Origin: Candidatus Bathyarchaeota archaeon
GTDB taxonomy: Archaea > Thermoproteota > Bathyarchaeia > 40CM-2-53-6 > FEN-987
Direction: 5' to 3'
Length of the DNA stretch: 15,021 nucleotides
Assembly (NCBI GenBank): GCA_003152955.1
Contig: PMBQ01000275.1
Location: 1-15,021 of the forward strand
The stretch's first letter is position 1. The number at the start of each line of letters is the position of its first letter. Made by a program: the position numbers and the translations under genes. This document shows positions 5,727-11,850 of this stretch, one piece after another. A model generated the notes under the pieces. That model was not told where the DNA came from and did no database searches. It saw only the letters and a program-made list of their open reading frames with translations.

Positions 5727-6008
5727 ATGATCATTCTGGTCAGAATCGACTATCAAGGTAACGATCTACAGAACGACCTGACGAAACTTAATGAGATCAA
5801 TTCAAGAATCGAATCCAAGATCGCGGGAAGAATAGAGGGCCCGTTCTTCGCTCAACAAAGTACGCTTCTCTTCATATTCCACGTAGATAAGTACGAACGA
5901 CTAAACGAAGCTGGAAGAACATTCTACGCTGAAATGGCAAAACTGAAACTCCCATTTGCCCCAGACACCTACGAAGTCGCGGTAACCCCGGAGGAGTTCT
6001 TCGGATGA
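5727..6008 (+). CDS. Unrecognised 93-residue protein in cupin-nitroreductase unit
   Basis: I do not recognise the family. ATG 5727 lies 5 bases after the cupin stop, so the two are almost certainly co-transcribed. The protein opens with a strand (MIILVRIDYQG), then a helix (NDLQNDLTKLNEINSRIESKIAG). Next come GRIEGPFFAQQSTLLFIFHV, a loop and strand, then KYERLNEAGRTFYAEMAKLKLP as a second helix, and a conserved-looking end (DTYEVAVTPEEFFG). The beta-alpha-beta-alpha-beta order resembles small ferredoxin-like sheet proteins such as dimeric alpha-beta barrels, but this is inference from predicted secondary structure. A longer frame starting at 5640 is an overlap artefact inside the cupin gene. 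The stop overlaps the next small ORF by ATGA. Confidence 0.65.
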   Translation: MIILVRIDYQGNDLQNDLTKLNEINSRIESKIAGRIEGPFFAQQSTLLFIFHVDKYERLNEAGRTFYAEMAKLKLPFAPDTYEVAVTPEEFFG

Positions 6009-6076
6009 ACAGGGGAAAGGTCATCGTTCACCACAAAGTCCGCGACTTTGATGCACTTTCGGAGTTGTGTGTTTGA
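6005..6076 (+). pseudogene. 23-codon ORF resembling the start of an antibiotic-biosynthesis-monooxygenase-like protein
   Basis: ATG 6005 overlaps the preceding stop by 4 bases (ATGA). The frame encodes MNRGKVIVHHKVRDFDALSE and ends with LCV and a TGA at 6074-6076, three bases before the nitroreductase ATG. The K-V-I-V-H-H-K-V-x-D-F-D pattern looks like the first strand and helix start of ABM-type dimeric ferredoxin-like proteins, which are normally about 95-100 residues. So this may be a gene truncated by deletion, with its translational coupling preserved, or a genuine micropeptide bridging two genes. The resemblance is by memory of the family pattern, not by search. Confidence 0.4.
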
Positions 6077-6079
6077 GCA

Positions 6080-6712
6080 ATGGGGAATGAAGTACTGGAT
6101 GCCATTATGCAGCGACGCAGTATCTATCAGTTCAAGCCTGAGGCGATCCCTGCTGAGAAGATTACTTCCATTTTGGAGGCGGGTCGTTGGGCGCCGTCAT
6201 ATGCGAATACTCAGCCATGGGAATTCATTACCATAACTGACAGCAAATTGAAGCAGGAGGTTGTCGAGATAGCGAAGGAAACTATGACTGCGCATGCAGG
6301 AATAGAAGGAGCGCACACAATCATCGCAACATGTGTAGATCCTGAGAAAGATCGGCACCACTTCATTGAAGACGGTGCAGTTGCAACGCAGAACATGGCT
6401 CTGGCAGCGCACAGCCTAGGGTTAGCGACCTATTGGGTCGGAATATTGAGTCATATGAACGATAAGAAATCAGTCGAATATAGAATCAAGGAGGTTCTGA
6501 ACATACCTGAAAGGTTTCGCTTGATTTCTTTGTTGCCCATAGGTGTGCCTGCATACAGTATAGAGAAGCAGAGAAAGCGATTGTGGGAAATTTGTCACAT
6601 TGACAAGTATGGCAGCAAACAATCAGAGGATCAGGGCAAGAAAATCGATATGAGGGAGCCCAGACAGGTAATGAGACAATTGCCCTCCGCACAAATTGGA
6701 ACCAACCGATAA
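6080..6712 (+). CDS. Nitroreductase-family FMN oxidoreductase
   Basis: A 210-residue protein of the NfsB/NOX-like nitroreductase family. These are homodimers that bind FMN and reduce nitro compounds, quinones or flavins using NAD(P)H. Visible signatures are the N-terminal FMN-phosphate contact RRSIYQFKPEAI (residues 12-23), WAPSYANTQPWEF (37-49) with the Ser/Asn pair around the flavin, EDGAVATQNMALAAHSLGLATYWVG (97-121), and FRLISLLPIGVP near residues 146-157. The tail after about residue 178 (SKQSEDQGKKIDMREPRQ) is longer than usual, hydrophilic, and probably disordered. It is the last gene of the unit that starts with the cupin, beginning only 3 bases after the small ORF at 6005-6076. The physiological substrate is unknown. 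Confidence 0.87.
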   Translation: MGNEVLDAIMQRRSIYQFKPEAIPAEKITSILEAGRWAPSYANTQPWEFITITDSKLKQEVVEIAKETMTAHAGIEGAHTIIATCVDPEKDRHHFIEDGAVATQNMALAAHSLGLATYWVGILSHMNDKKSVEYRIKEVLNIPERFRLISLLPIGVPAYSIEKQRKRLWEICHIDKYGSKQSEDQGKKIDMREPRQVMRQLPSAQIGTNR

Positions 6713-6817
6713 GAGGGTAACGTGTCATTGTCGTTTGGACTGCGCAGTATCCAAGGGATTTCTAGAAGAGCCAGGGGAATAGTCGGTCACTCAGGGGTTT
6801 GCGTTTAGCACTTTTCT

Positions 6818-6842
6818 TGGCGTGGATCTCGTGATTTGAACC
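6818..6842 (-). repeat. Orphan tRNA 3' end, divergent acceptor type
   Basis: The plus strand reads TGGCGTGGATCTCGTG, then ATTTGAACC. In antisense this is GG, loop TTCAAAT, CACGA, acceptor strand GATCCAC, discriminator G, CCA: exact tRNA 3'-end spacing but a different acceptor and discriminator from all other copies. It also lacks the TGTGTGGTA head. It must derive from a different tRNA, or from convergence on the same geometry. Confidence 0.55.
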
Positions 6843-6858
6843 GCCAGTTTGGTGGGTT

Positions 6859-6896
6859 TTGTGTGTGGTACTAGTGCGAGCGTCGGAATTTGAACC
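6859..6896 (-). repeat. tRNA-3'-end-bearing repeat element
   Basis: The plus strand has TTGTGTGTGGTAC, then TAGTGCGAGCGTCGGA, then ATTTGAACC. The antisense reading is TTCAAAT, TCCGA, CGCTCGC, A, CTA, so the terminal CCA is changed to CTA. It is the second of four units in this gap and is preceded by a short T-run (GGGTTTT). Confidence 0.65.
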
Positions 6897-6921
6897 GTCG
6901 TGCTTTTCGTCGTCAAGAAAA

Positions 6922-6963
6922 AGTGTGTGTGGTATGACTGGTGCGAGCACTAGAAATTGAACC
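6922..6963 (-). repeat. tRNA-3'-end-bearing repeat element
   Basis: The plus strand has AGTGTGTGTGGTATGAC, then TGGTGCGAGCACTAGA, then AATTGAACC. The antisense reading is loop TTCAATT, TCTAG, TGCTCGC, A, CCA. It is the third unit of the cluster and about 66 bases downstream of the second, core to core. Confidence 0.7.
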
Positions 6964-6980
6964 GGTGGTTCAGGCGTTAT

Positions 6981-7022
6981 TTTGTGTGTGGTTCTAATGG
7001 TGCGAGCATCCAGATTTGTACC
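6981..7022 (-). repeat. tRNA-3'-end-bearing repeat element
   Basis: The plus strand has TTTGTGTGTGGTTCTAA, then TGGTGCGAGCATCCAG, then ATTTGTACC. The antisense reading is loop TACAAAT, CTGGA, TGCTCGC, A, CCA. It is the fourth unit of the cluster, about 59 bases after the third. The acceptor strand TGCTCGC is shared with three other copies. Confidence 0.7.
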
Positions 7023-7097
7023 ATCGTCTTGGATGCGACAGGTATCAGCAACGCGGATCGGACGTGAGGAACTCGACCTAATTCAACACGGCTTACT

Positions 7098-7138
7098 CTA
7101 GAGGTCTCTTTCAGCCTCTAGCTAACTCTCTCTTTTTC
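7098..7138 (+). terminator. Hairpin followed by T-rich tract
   Basis: CTAGAGG (7098-7104) and CCTCTAG (7115-7121) form a 7-bp stem with a 10-base loop. A CT-rich stretch then leads into TCTTTTTC. This is the layout of an intrinsic terminator, and it lies about 100 bases before the SDR start. It could end transcripts entering from the repeat region. Confidence 0.4.
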
Positions 7139-7178
7139 TGAGCTTTCCACTTTCCATAAACCAACGCGCGATTAAGCA

Positions 7179-7186
7179 TTATTTAC
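7179..7186 (+). promoter_or_regulatory. TATA-like box for the SDR gene
   Basis: TTATTTAC at 7179-7186 would place initiation near 7210. That gives a leader of about 30 bases containing GAGGAG (7224-7229), 10 bases before the TTG start at 7240. So this gene appears to have a leadered, SD-type start, unlike the leaderless genes nearby. Confidence 0.4.
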
Positions 7187-7239
7187 AGCCCCATTAACTC
7201 TGTCCGAGTTGGGAAGGACGACTGAGGAGATAGATATGG

Positions 7240-7998
7240 TTGAATGGTGAAGAATTGAAGGGCAAGGTCGCAATAATAACGGGTGCCTCTCAAGGGATGG
7301 GGAGAGCGATAGCTGAAAGGTTCGGTGATGAGGGAGCCATCCTGGTCCTTGTCGCGCACGTACAGAAGGACAAGTTGCTGACCCTCGCTGAAGAACTCGG
7401 GAGGAGAAACGTGGATGCCAAGGCCAAATTGTGTGATGTATCCGACGAGGGACAGGTTCGGAAACTCATTAAGACCGTCTTAATGGAGTTCAAGCACATC
7501 GATATCCTCGTGAACTGTGCAGGCATCTCGTATCCGACAAGATTCCATGAGATGACCGTCGACGAATGGGACAGAGTCATGAACGTGAATGTGCGGGGTA
7601 CCTTCCTGCTCATGCGAGAGGTCTACCCACACATGATGAAGAGGCGAGACGGACGCATCGTGAACTTCTCTTCGACTGCTGGGCTTACCGCTAGCACCTT
7701 GGGAGGGGCGCATTACACAGCCTCGAAGCATGCGGTAATGGGATTGACCAAAGCTGTGGCAAAGGAAGGTGGTCCTTTCGGAATTCGTGCGAACGCTGTC
7801 TGTCCTGGACTAATTGATACCGAAATGGTGCGGAGTACGATCGATAAGAAGAGAGTTAAGCAATACGAACGGTCTTTCCCGATAATGCGACTTGGGACCC
7901 CAGAAGAGGTGGCTGAACTCGTCCTCTTCCTGGCTTCAGACAAATCGGCCTATGTGACAGGTGTTGGTGTGAACATAAGCGGAGGAGACCTGCTCTAG
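7240..7998 (+). CDS. Short-chain dehydrogenase/reductase (classical SDR)
   Basis: A 252-residue classical SDR of the FabG-like type, an NAD(P)H-dependent alcohol/ketone oxidoreductase. The Rossmann glycine motif is TGASQGMG (residues 14-21). The adenine-contact Asp is D66 in CDVSD. NCAG is at 92-95. The catalytic tetrad is N115, S145 (NFSSTAG), Y159 and K163 (YTASK). The C-terminal motif is YVTGVGVNISGG. After the second strand the sequence is LVAHVQKD, which does not clearly settle NAD versus NADP. The start must be TTG 7240 or the TTG at 7255. The nearby ATGs at 7236 and 7244 are out of frame, and an in-frame TAG lies at 7231-7233. The substrate is unknown; the next genes are in surface-sugar metabolism but are separated by about 200 bases. 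Confidence 0.9.
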   Translation: MNGEELKGKVAIITGASQGMGRAIAERFGDEGAILVLVAHVQKDKLLTLAEELGRRNVDAKAKLCDVSDEGQVRKLIKTVLMEFKHIDILVNCAGISYPTRFHEMTVDEWDRVMNVNVRGTFLLMREVYPHMMKRRDGRIVNFSSTAGLTASTLGGAHYTASKHAVMGLTKAVAKEGGPFGIRANAVCPGLIDTEMVRSTIDKKRVKQYERSFPIMRLGTPEEVAELVLFLASDKSAYVTGVGVNISGGDLL

Positions 7999-8195
7999 GT
8001 AAGGCTCTTTATTCGCTTAACCGTTCTAAGATGAATGGCCTTCTAAGATTCACATATAGAAGAACTGGTACTTGCGCAGGCACCCAAAAAGAGGGGAATG
8101 CCTTTTCGTCGTGAGGAACACAAATCCAACAGTAGAGAGCAACACTGCAAACAAGAGGTAAACAGGGAAAGAAAAAAGAGTAGTAGGGATTAGGA

Positions 8196-9278
8196 TTGTT
8201 GTCGCTCGCGCAATCAAACCAATGGCAAAATGAAGCCAAGAAAAGCCTCGAATACGCTAGGCGTCTGCGCTCAAAGACCCGAAGCTCTGCATGGAAATCA
8301 TCGTCCGAGCAATTGAAAACAGCAGGAAGCAGATTGGAGTCTCCATCCGCCCTCACCTCCGACAAGGAGCGAAACGTCCTTTCCATCTCGATTGTTATGG
8401 TCAACTACAATGGCCTGCAATTGCTGAAGAAGTCACTTCCAGCAATAGATACGCAGGATCATCCCCATTTTGAAGTCATAATTGTAGACAATGCGTCGAC
8501 GGATGGGAGCACACAGTACATCACGCAGTCCTTTCCAGTGTTCAGGTGCATCAGGTCCAGGGTCAACCTGCATTACACCAAGGCCATGAATGTTGGAATT
8601 AGAGAATCGCATGGAAACCTTCTGCTCCTGATGAATAATGACGTCAATCTTGATCGCTCCTTTCTCAGCAACATGATTAGAGCTGCAAGGGCTGAACCAG
8701 ACGCCGGTATCTTTGGACCAAAAGTTTTCTACCATGGGACTCGATTTGTTCAGTACGCGGCCGGCAAGCTCTACACTCGAAAGTTGCGGGTGCCCTCCTG
8801 TTCTCATGAGAAAATGGAACAAGTCGATTGGATACTCGGAGCCGTATGGATGATCCGCCGTTCAGTCTTTAAGAGAATTGGTCTTTTGGACGAAGAAAAC
8901 TATACGGCATATTTTGAAGAATCAGATTTTCAACGCACAGCAAAGGAACGTGGCATAAGGATGATCTACGTGCCTTTCGCTTCGGCTTCGCACGTGGACT
9001 CCGCCACTTTAACAGCTGGATCAGAAATCCATGCATATCACTGGACTAAGGGTTTCATGAGCTTCGCGCTAATTCATTTACCTCTGATGGAGAGTATGAT
9101 CCGAGTAGTGATCGTTCTCTCTGCAACCCTCTTGGATATCGCTTACGGAAGACCGCTTGCGGCGCGTGGTCGTATGTTTGGACTTAGGATGAGTGTTAAG
9201 ATGTTGCCAGTCGCCATCAGGAGACGGATACAACTGAGATACTTACCGAACAGCGCGAACGCAACTCTTCTAGGCTGA
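8196..9278 (+). CDS. GT2-family glycosyltransferase, rhamnosyltransferase-like
   Basis: A 360-residue GT-A fold enzyme that transfers a sugar from a nucleotide donor at the inner face of the membrane. Motifs: SISIVMVNYNG (63-73), the first strand; VDNASTDGS (97-105), the nucleotide-binding region; LLLLMNNDVNLD (142-153), where NND takes the place of DXD; DWILGAVWMIRRSVFKRIGLLDE (211-233); and YFEESDF (239-245), containing the likely catalytic acidic residues. SHVDS at 265-269 is the usual His/Ser segment after the core. The end has a hydrophobic helix (RVVIVLSATLLDIAY) for membrane association. The first 60 residues are basic, low in structure and outside the fold. The true start may be an internal TTG such as 8313 or 8334. 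It is probably part of a surface glycan locus with the next two genes. Confidence 0.85.
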   Translation: MLSLAQSNQWQNEAKKSLEYARRLRSKTRSSAWKSSSEQLKTAGSRLESPSALTSDKERNVLSISIVMVNYNGLQLLKKSLPAIDTQDHPHFEVIIVDNASTDGSTQYITQSFPVFRCIRSRVNLHYTKAMNVGIRESHGNLLLLMNNDVNLDRSFLSNMIRAARAEPDAGIFGPKVFYHGTRFVQYAAGKLYTRKLRVPSCSHEKMEQVDWILGAVWMIRRSVFKRIGLLDEENYTAYFEESDFQRTAKERGIRMIYVPFASASHVDSATLTAGSEIHAYHWTKGFMSFALIHLPLMESMIRVVIVLSATLLDIAYGRPLAARGRMFGLRMSVKMLPVAIRRRIQLRYLPNSANATLLG

Positions 9279-9578
9279 ACGCATTTTTCACATTGCAATA
9301 TGCCAATACCGCAATACACGCACAAAATTGCCAAACCCCCGGTTCAAATTCACCGTTTTAGAGCCGATGAATAAAATCCTATACGGCAGAATACGAGCTT
9401 CAGAATACTATCAGGCTACACGCTATGCTCTCTCCCTCTCCCATTGTGATTCATTGTTCGCGTTTGGTCCCAGGTTAGACTAGATGGAGTTGATGGATAG
9501 ACTTGATGGATTAGTTCACAAGACGTAAAAGAGTTGTATTCTCAAGCACCGTAAAGCGATCCTCGAGTTGGAGAATTC
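9279..9578. other. Intergenic gap with GATGGA direct repeats and a promoter
   Basis: Three copies of GATGGA lie within 9483-9510, with flanking bases also similar. A TATA-like TTGTATT at about 9534-9540 would give initiation near 9565, upstream of GGAG (9570-9573). A T-loop-like GGTTCAAATT at 9341 is discussed under rejected items. No gene is seen. None of the TGTGTG/TGGTGCG elements lies here. Confidence 0.4.
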
Positions 9579-10280
9579 TTGGAAATGTTAAGGAATAGAC
9601 TAGAAACACCTGTTCTAATTCTTGCAGGCGGCGAAGGGTCACGATTTACTCCAACAACCCAGGTCGTACCGAAAGCACTGATTCCAGTCGCAGGCAAACC
9701 TTGCATAAGATGGATAATTGACGAACTAGTATCACAAGGCTTCAATAAGCTAATCGTCTGCGTGAATGAACCTCATGAAGACCTTTTCGCCCATGAACTT
9801 CGAGATACCGGCGTCAAGTTCAGCGTCAGTAAAAAGCCCCTCGGAACCTGCGGAGAAATCATTAACGCTAGCAAACTCATCGACAGCGATATTTTCATGA
9901 TCGTCTATGCTGACGATTTAACTCATACCAATTACCGGGGATTACTTGAGCTTCTGTCCTCGGGTGACATGGCGCTCGCTATCACGAACTCGGTTGACCT
10001 AGATTTCGGATTGGTAATCTCGAAAGGTATTCACGTTCAAGGCTTTCTTGAAAAACCAAACCTTAAGCACGTTACTGGAAACGGTATTTGGACAGGCCGA
10101 CTAGCGATGCGTACCTCTAGTCTTTCTGACTTGCAAGGCTGCTACGATCTAGCAAAAGACGTATTTCCAAAGTTGCTTCAGCAGGGGAAACGCCTAGTCA
10201 TTCTTAGTTCTGATGAATTATGGTTCGACGTAGGCTCTGTTGCGCATTGGCGTAAAGCGAATGAGGAATACGCGAGATGA
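9579..10280 (+). CDS. Sugar-phosphate nucleotidyltransferase (single domain)
   Basis: A 233-residue enzyme of the NTP-transferase family that makes an NDP-sugar from NTP and a sugar-1-phosphate. Motifs: LILAGGEGSRFTP (13-25), the nucleotide loop with GGxGxR; PKALIPVAGKP (31-41), with the catalytic Lys; PLGTCGEI (87-94); YADDL (110-114), with the metal Asp; GFLEKP (155-160); and FDVGSVAHW near the end. It is close to glucose-1-phosphate thymidylyltransferase or mannose-1-phosphate guanylyltransferase catalytic domains but lacks the C-terminal beta-helix, so the base and sugar cannot be fixed. GGAG at 9570-9573 serves either TTG 9579 (5 bases) or ATG 9585 (11 bases), and the latter is also plausible. 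Its stop overlaps the epimerase start by ATGA, so the pair is translationally coupled. Confidence 0.88.
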   Translation: MEMLRNRLETPVLILAGGEGSRFTPTTQVVPKALIPVAGKPCIRWIIDELVSQGFNKLIVCVNEPHEDLFAHELRDTGVKFSVSKKPLGTCGEIINASKLIDSDIFMIVYADDLTHTNYRGLLELLSSGDMALAITNSVDLDFGLVISKGIHVQGFLEKPNLKHVTGNGIWTGRLAMRTSSLSDLQGCYDLAKDVFPKLLQQGKRLVILSSDELWFDVGSVAHWRKANEEYAR

Positions 10281-11227
10281 CTCACGTTCTCATAACCGGA
10301 ATCGCAGGCTTCGCAGGAGTAGGTCTAACCAAAGAACTGCTTGCACGCGGCCATGACGTGTCAGGATTAGACATCATTGGCCCCCTACAATCAGGAATAC
10401 CTGACGAAGTTCTCGACAGCCTTAAGAAATATCACTGGAAAAGTTGCCAAGACCTACGTTCTTATGATCTTCAGGGCGTGGACGTAGTAATTCACTTCGC
10501 AGCACAAGCCGACGTTCCGATGGGCTTCTCCTCACCCCGTTGGACAGTTGAAAATAACATCCTTGCGACACTTGGAGTTCTCGAAGCAGCGAAAGGATTA
10601 CCTCTCGAAAAGATCGTCCTCGCCTCAAGCGGAAATGTCTTCGGGCGCCCTCTCTATCTACCAATTGATGAGAAGCATCCCCAGACCTGCCATAATCCGT
10701 ACAGCGCATCGAAAGCCTGCCAAGAACTTCTCTTCTGGGCATACCATCGAAGCTACGGGCTACCTATCGTAATTATGCGAAACGGTATCGTGTACGGGCC
10801 TGGAATGCGCCGTGAAATCTTCATCTACAAATGGCTTCACGCACTGTTGCGAGGGAAAGATATTATCGTGGAAGGCGGAGCTCAAACGCGTGACCCCTGC
10901 TATGCATCAGACACAATGGATGCCTGGCGAAGAGTCGTTGAAGCCCCAGCCGACAAAGTAGTTGGAGAAATCTTCCAAATCAGCTACGGAAAAGAATACA
11001 AAGTTTTAGACATCGCCACGATCTGTGTACGATTCTGCCAACCCTATCTTATCCATACCCCGAAAATAGATAACGCACCTTATCGACCCGGCGAGGAAGG
11101 TCAGCGAGAATGCTTCAGTATCGAAAAAGCCCGGCGGGTATTAGGTTACTCCCCCCAGATCAGCCTACTCGAAGGATTACAGAGAACAATCGATTGGATA
11201 CGGACTTCAAAAACCGCAGGACCTTGA
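10277..11227 (+). CDS. NAD-dependent nucleotide-sugar epimerase/dehydratase
   Basis: A 316-residue extended SDR. The dinucleotide loop is GIAGFAG (8-14). Asp32 (GLDIIG) at the end of strand 2 favours NAD. HFAAQADV is at 73-80. The catalytic Ser/Thr region is LASSGNVFG (115-123), and the YxxxK pair is Y142/K146 (PYSASK). RNGIVYGPGMR (168-178) is the sugar-nucleotide side. RPGEEGQRECFSIEKARRVLGYSP near the C-terminus is the usual GDP/UDP-sugar epimerase ending. It resembles UDP-glucose 4-epimerase and UDP-GlcNAc epimerase-type proteins, but the exact reaction cannot be fixed. It is coupled to the nucleotidyltransferase by a 4-base ATGA overlap, so the two enzymes probably make one activated sugar for the glycosyltransferase upstream. 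Confidence 0.9.
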   Translation: MTHVLITGIAGFAGVGLTKELLARGHDVSGLDIIGPLQSGIPDEVLDSLKKYHWKSCQDLRSYDLQGVDVVIHFAAQADVPMGFSSPRWTVENNILATLGVLEAAKGLPLEKIVLASSGNVFGRPLYLPIDEKHPQTCHNPYSASKACQELLFWAYHRSYGLPIVIMRNGIVYGPGMRREIFIYKWLHALLRGKDIIVEGGAQTRDPCYASDTMDAWRRVVEAPADKVVGEIFQISYGKEYKVLDIATICVRFCQPYLIHTPKIDNAPYRPGEEGQRECFSIEKARRVLGYSPQISLLEGLQRTIDWIRTSKTAGP

Positions 11228-11560
11228 GAGATAGAGCAAGACAAGGATGTTCGTCGTAGTTTTGTGTGTGTCGGTCCAATGGTGCGGGCAACGGGATTTG
11301 AACCATTATGTGTGCGCGCACTAGTAGTAGCACACACATTATTCACGAGTATTGTGAGATTATTCATGATGGTCATTTGAACCGCCCAACATCTGTGCTA
11401 TTTGCTTGCATGGTTCGCTTCTGTCAGGTAAGGCTCCGTGCACTGTCCGATCTGCTCTTCCGAATTGGGTGTGGAAAGTAGTCGATCTTGAATCTGACTC
11501 TTGAGTCAGGCCTTCTCAACAGAAGTTGCGAATTACAGAAAAAGTAAGGAAAGGGATACG
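11228..11560. other. Intergenic gap with composite repeat and palindrome
   Basis: This gap contains the composite repeat at 11261-11338, a lone T-loop-like ATTTGAACCGCC at 11375-11386 without the TGGTGCG partner, and a perfect 16-base palindrome CTGACTCTTGAGTCAG (11494-11509). Before the next frame it also holds a purine-rich ribosome-binding-like AAGGAAAGGG (11546-11555). I see no gene before 11561. Confidence 0.5.
11261..11338 (-). repeat. Composite repeat with inverted TGTGTG...TGGTGCG ends around a tRNA 3' end
   Basis: The left half on the plus strand is TTGTGTGTGTCGGTCCAA, then TGGTGCGGGCAACGGG, then ATTTGAACC. The antisense reading at 11304-11280 is loop TTCAAAT, CCCGT, TGCCCGC, A, CCA. 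The right half at 11309-11338 is TGTGTGCGCGCACTAG, then TAGTAGCACACACA, the same head and core inverted. This makes an element of about 78 bp with imperfect terminal inverted repeats of about 22 bp. It is the most complete copy in the window and looks like a small non-autonomous mobile-type repeat. Confidence 0.65.
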
Positions 11561-11850
11561 ATGATCTCGTATCCTCTCCAGTCTATGGTAGGCAGACGAC
11601 ACGCATAGCGGGTGTCATCGGTGAGCTGCTGGATGTCATATTGTCGGATGGCTGCATTACGGTCGGTGGTAAGGCGTATGTTGGGTGGTTGAACAAGTTG
11701 CTCCACAGCAACTGGTTGTACTGCGCGAAGCCTGAGGCAGTCCGTTTCGTCCGAATTGATCACGTGGAGCTGATCTTGACAATGAGTAGTATCCACCAAG
11801 CTTGCATTTTATTAGCCACTTTTTCCTTTGCCATACGCGGATTGAATTGA
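11561..11850 (+). pseudogene. Small gene, apparently frameshifted or with cryptic start
   Basis: I do not recognise the family. ATG 11561 has AAGGAAAGGG close upstream and an AT-rich stretch (AATTACA) about 27 bases before it. It encodes MISYPLQSMVGRRHA and then hits TAG at 11606-11608. One frame over, an open frame without a normal start runs from 11548 to the TGA at 11848-11850. It reads like real protein: TRIAGVIGELLDVILSDG, then ITVGGKAYVGWLNKLLHS, then PEAVRFVRIDHVELILTMS. Joining the two near 11596-11604 needs a +1 insertion or a 2-base deletion and gives about 97 residues. TTG 11641 could start a shorter intact version of 69 residues. The C-terminal 20 residues overlap the promoter of the next gene. 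Confidence 0.4.
11807..11814 (+). promoter_or_regulatory. TATA-like box for the four-helix membrane protein
   Basis: TTTTATTA at 11807-11814 would place initiation near 11837, about 10 bases before TTG 11847. Because it overlaps the longer open frame from 11802, it argues for the shorter protein. Confidence 0.4.

Larger units (their letters stand above)
6713..7239. other. Repeat-rich intergenic region
   Basis: This gap holds four tRNA-3'-end-type repeat units (6818-7022), a hairpin plus T-tract (7098-7138), and the promoter and ribosome-binding site of the SDR gene. I see no gene in it; the short minus-strand frame at 6762-6950 is made of repeat sequence. Confidence 0.6.

Noticed and set aside
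6859..7022. CRISPR-like array
   Set aside because: Spacing is roughly regular, but the repeats diverge, carry tRNA-end geometry and occur singly elsewhere; no cas genes are near.
8009..8404. Minus-strand 131-residue frame
   Set aside because: It overlaps the glycosyltransferase N-terminus, is Cys/Phe-rich with no domain pattern, and has no promoter signals.
9341..9365. GGTTCAAATTCACCG, a T-arm-like sequence on the plus strand
   Set aside because: CGGT/ACCG can pair, but the sequence 16 bases after the loop ends in GCC, not CCA, and there is neither the TGTGTG head nor a 5' tRNA half. Probably chance.
1120..11304. Complete tRNA genes at the seven T-loop/acceptor/CCA sites
   Set aside because: No complementary 5' acceptor strand (such as GCGAGCA), D-arm or anticodon arm lies within about 75 bases on the correct side, and the T-stem strands do not pair. 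Only the 3' end is present.
11375..11386. ATTTGAACCGCC, another T-loop-like string
   Set aside because: The TGG at the required 16-base distance is missing. Possibly a decayed unit, but unsupported.
11533..11799. Minus-strand 88-residue frame opposite the small gene
   Set aside because: The plus frame reads much more like protein and has a ribosome-binding site. The minus frame looks like its shadow.
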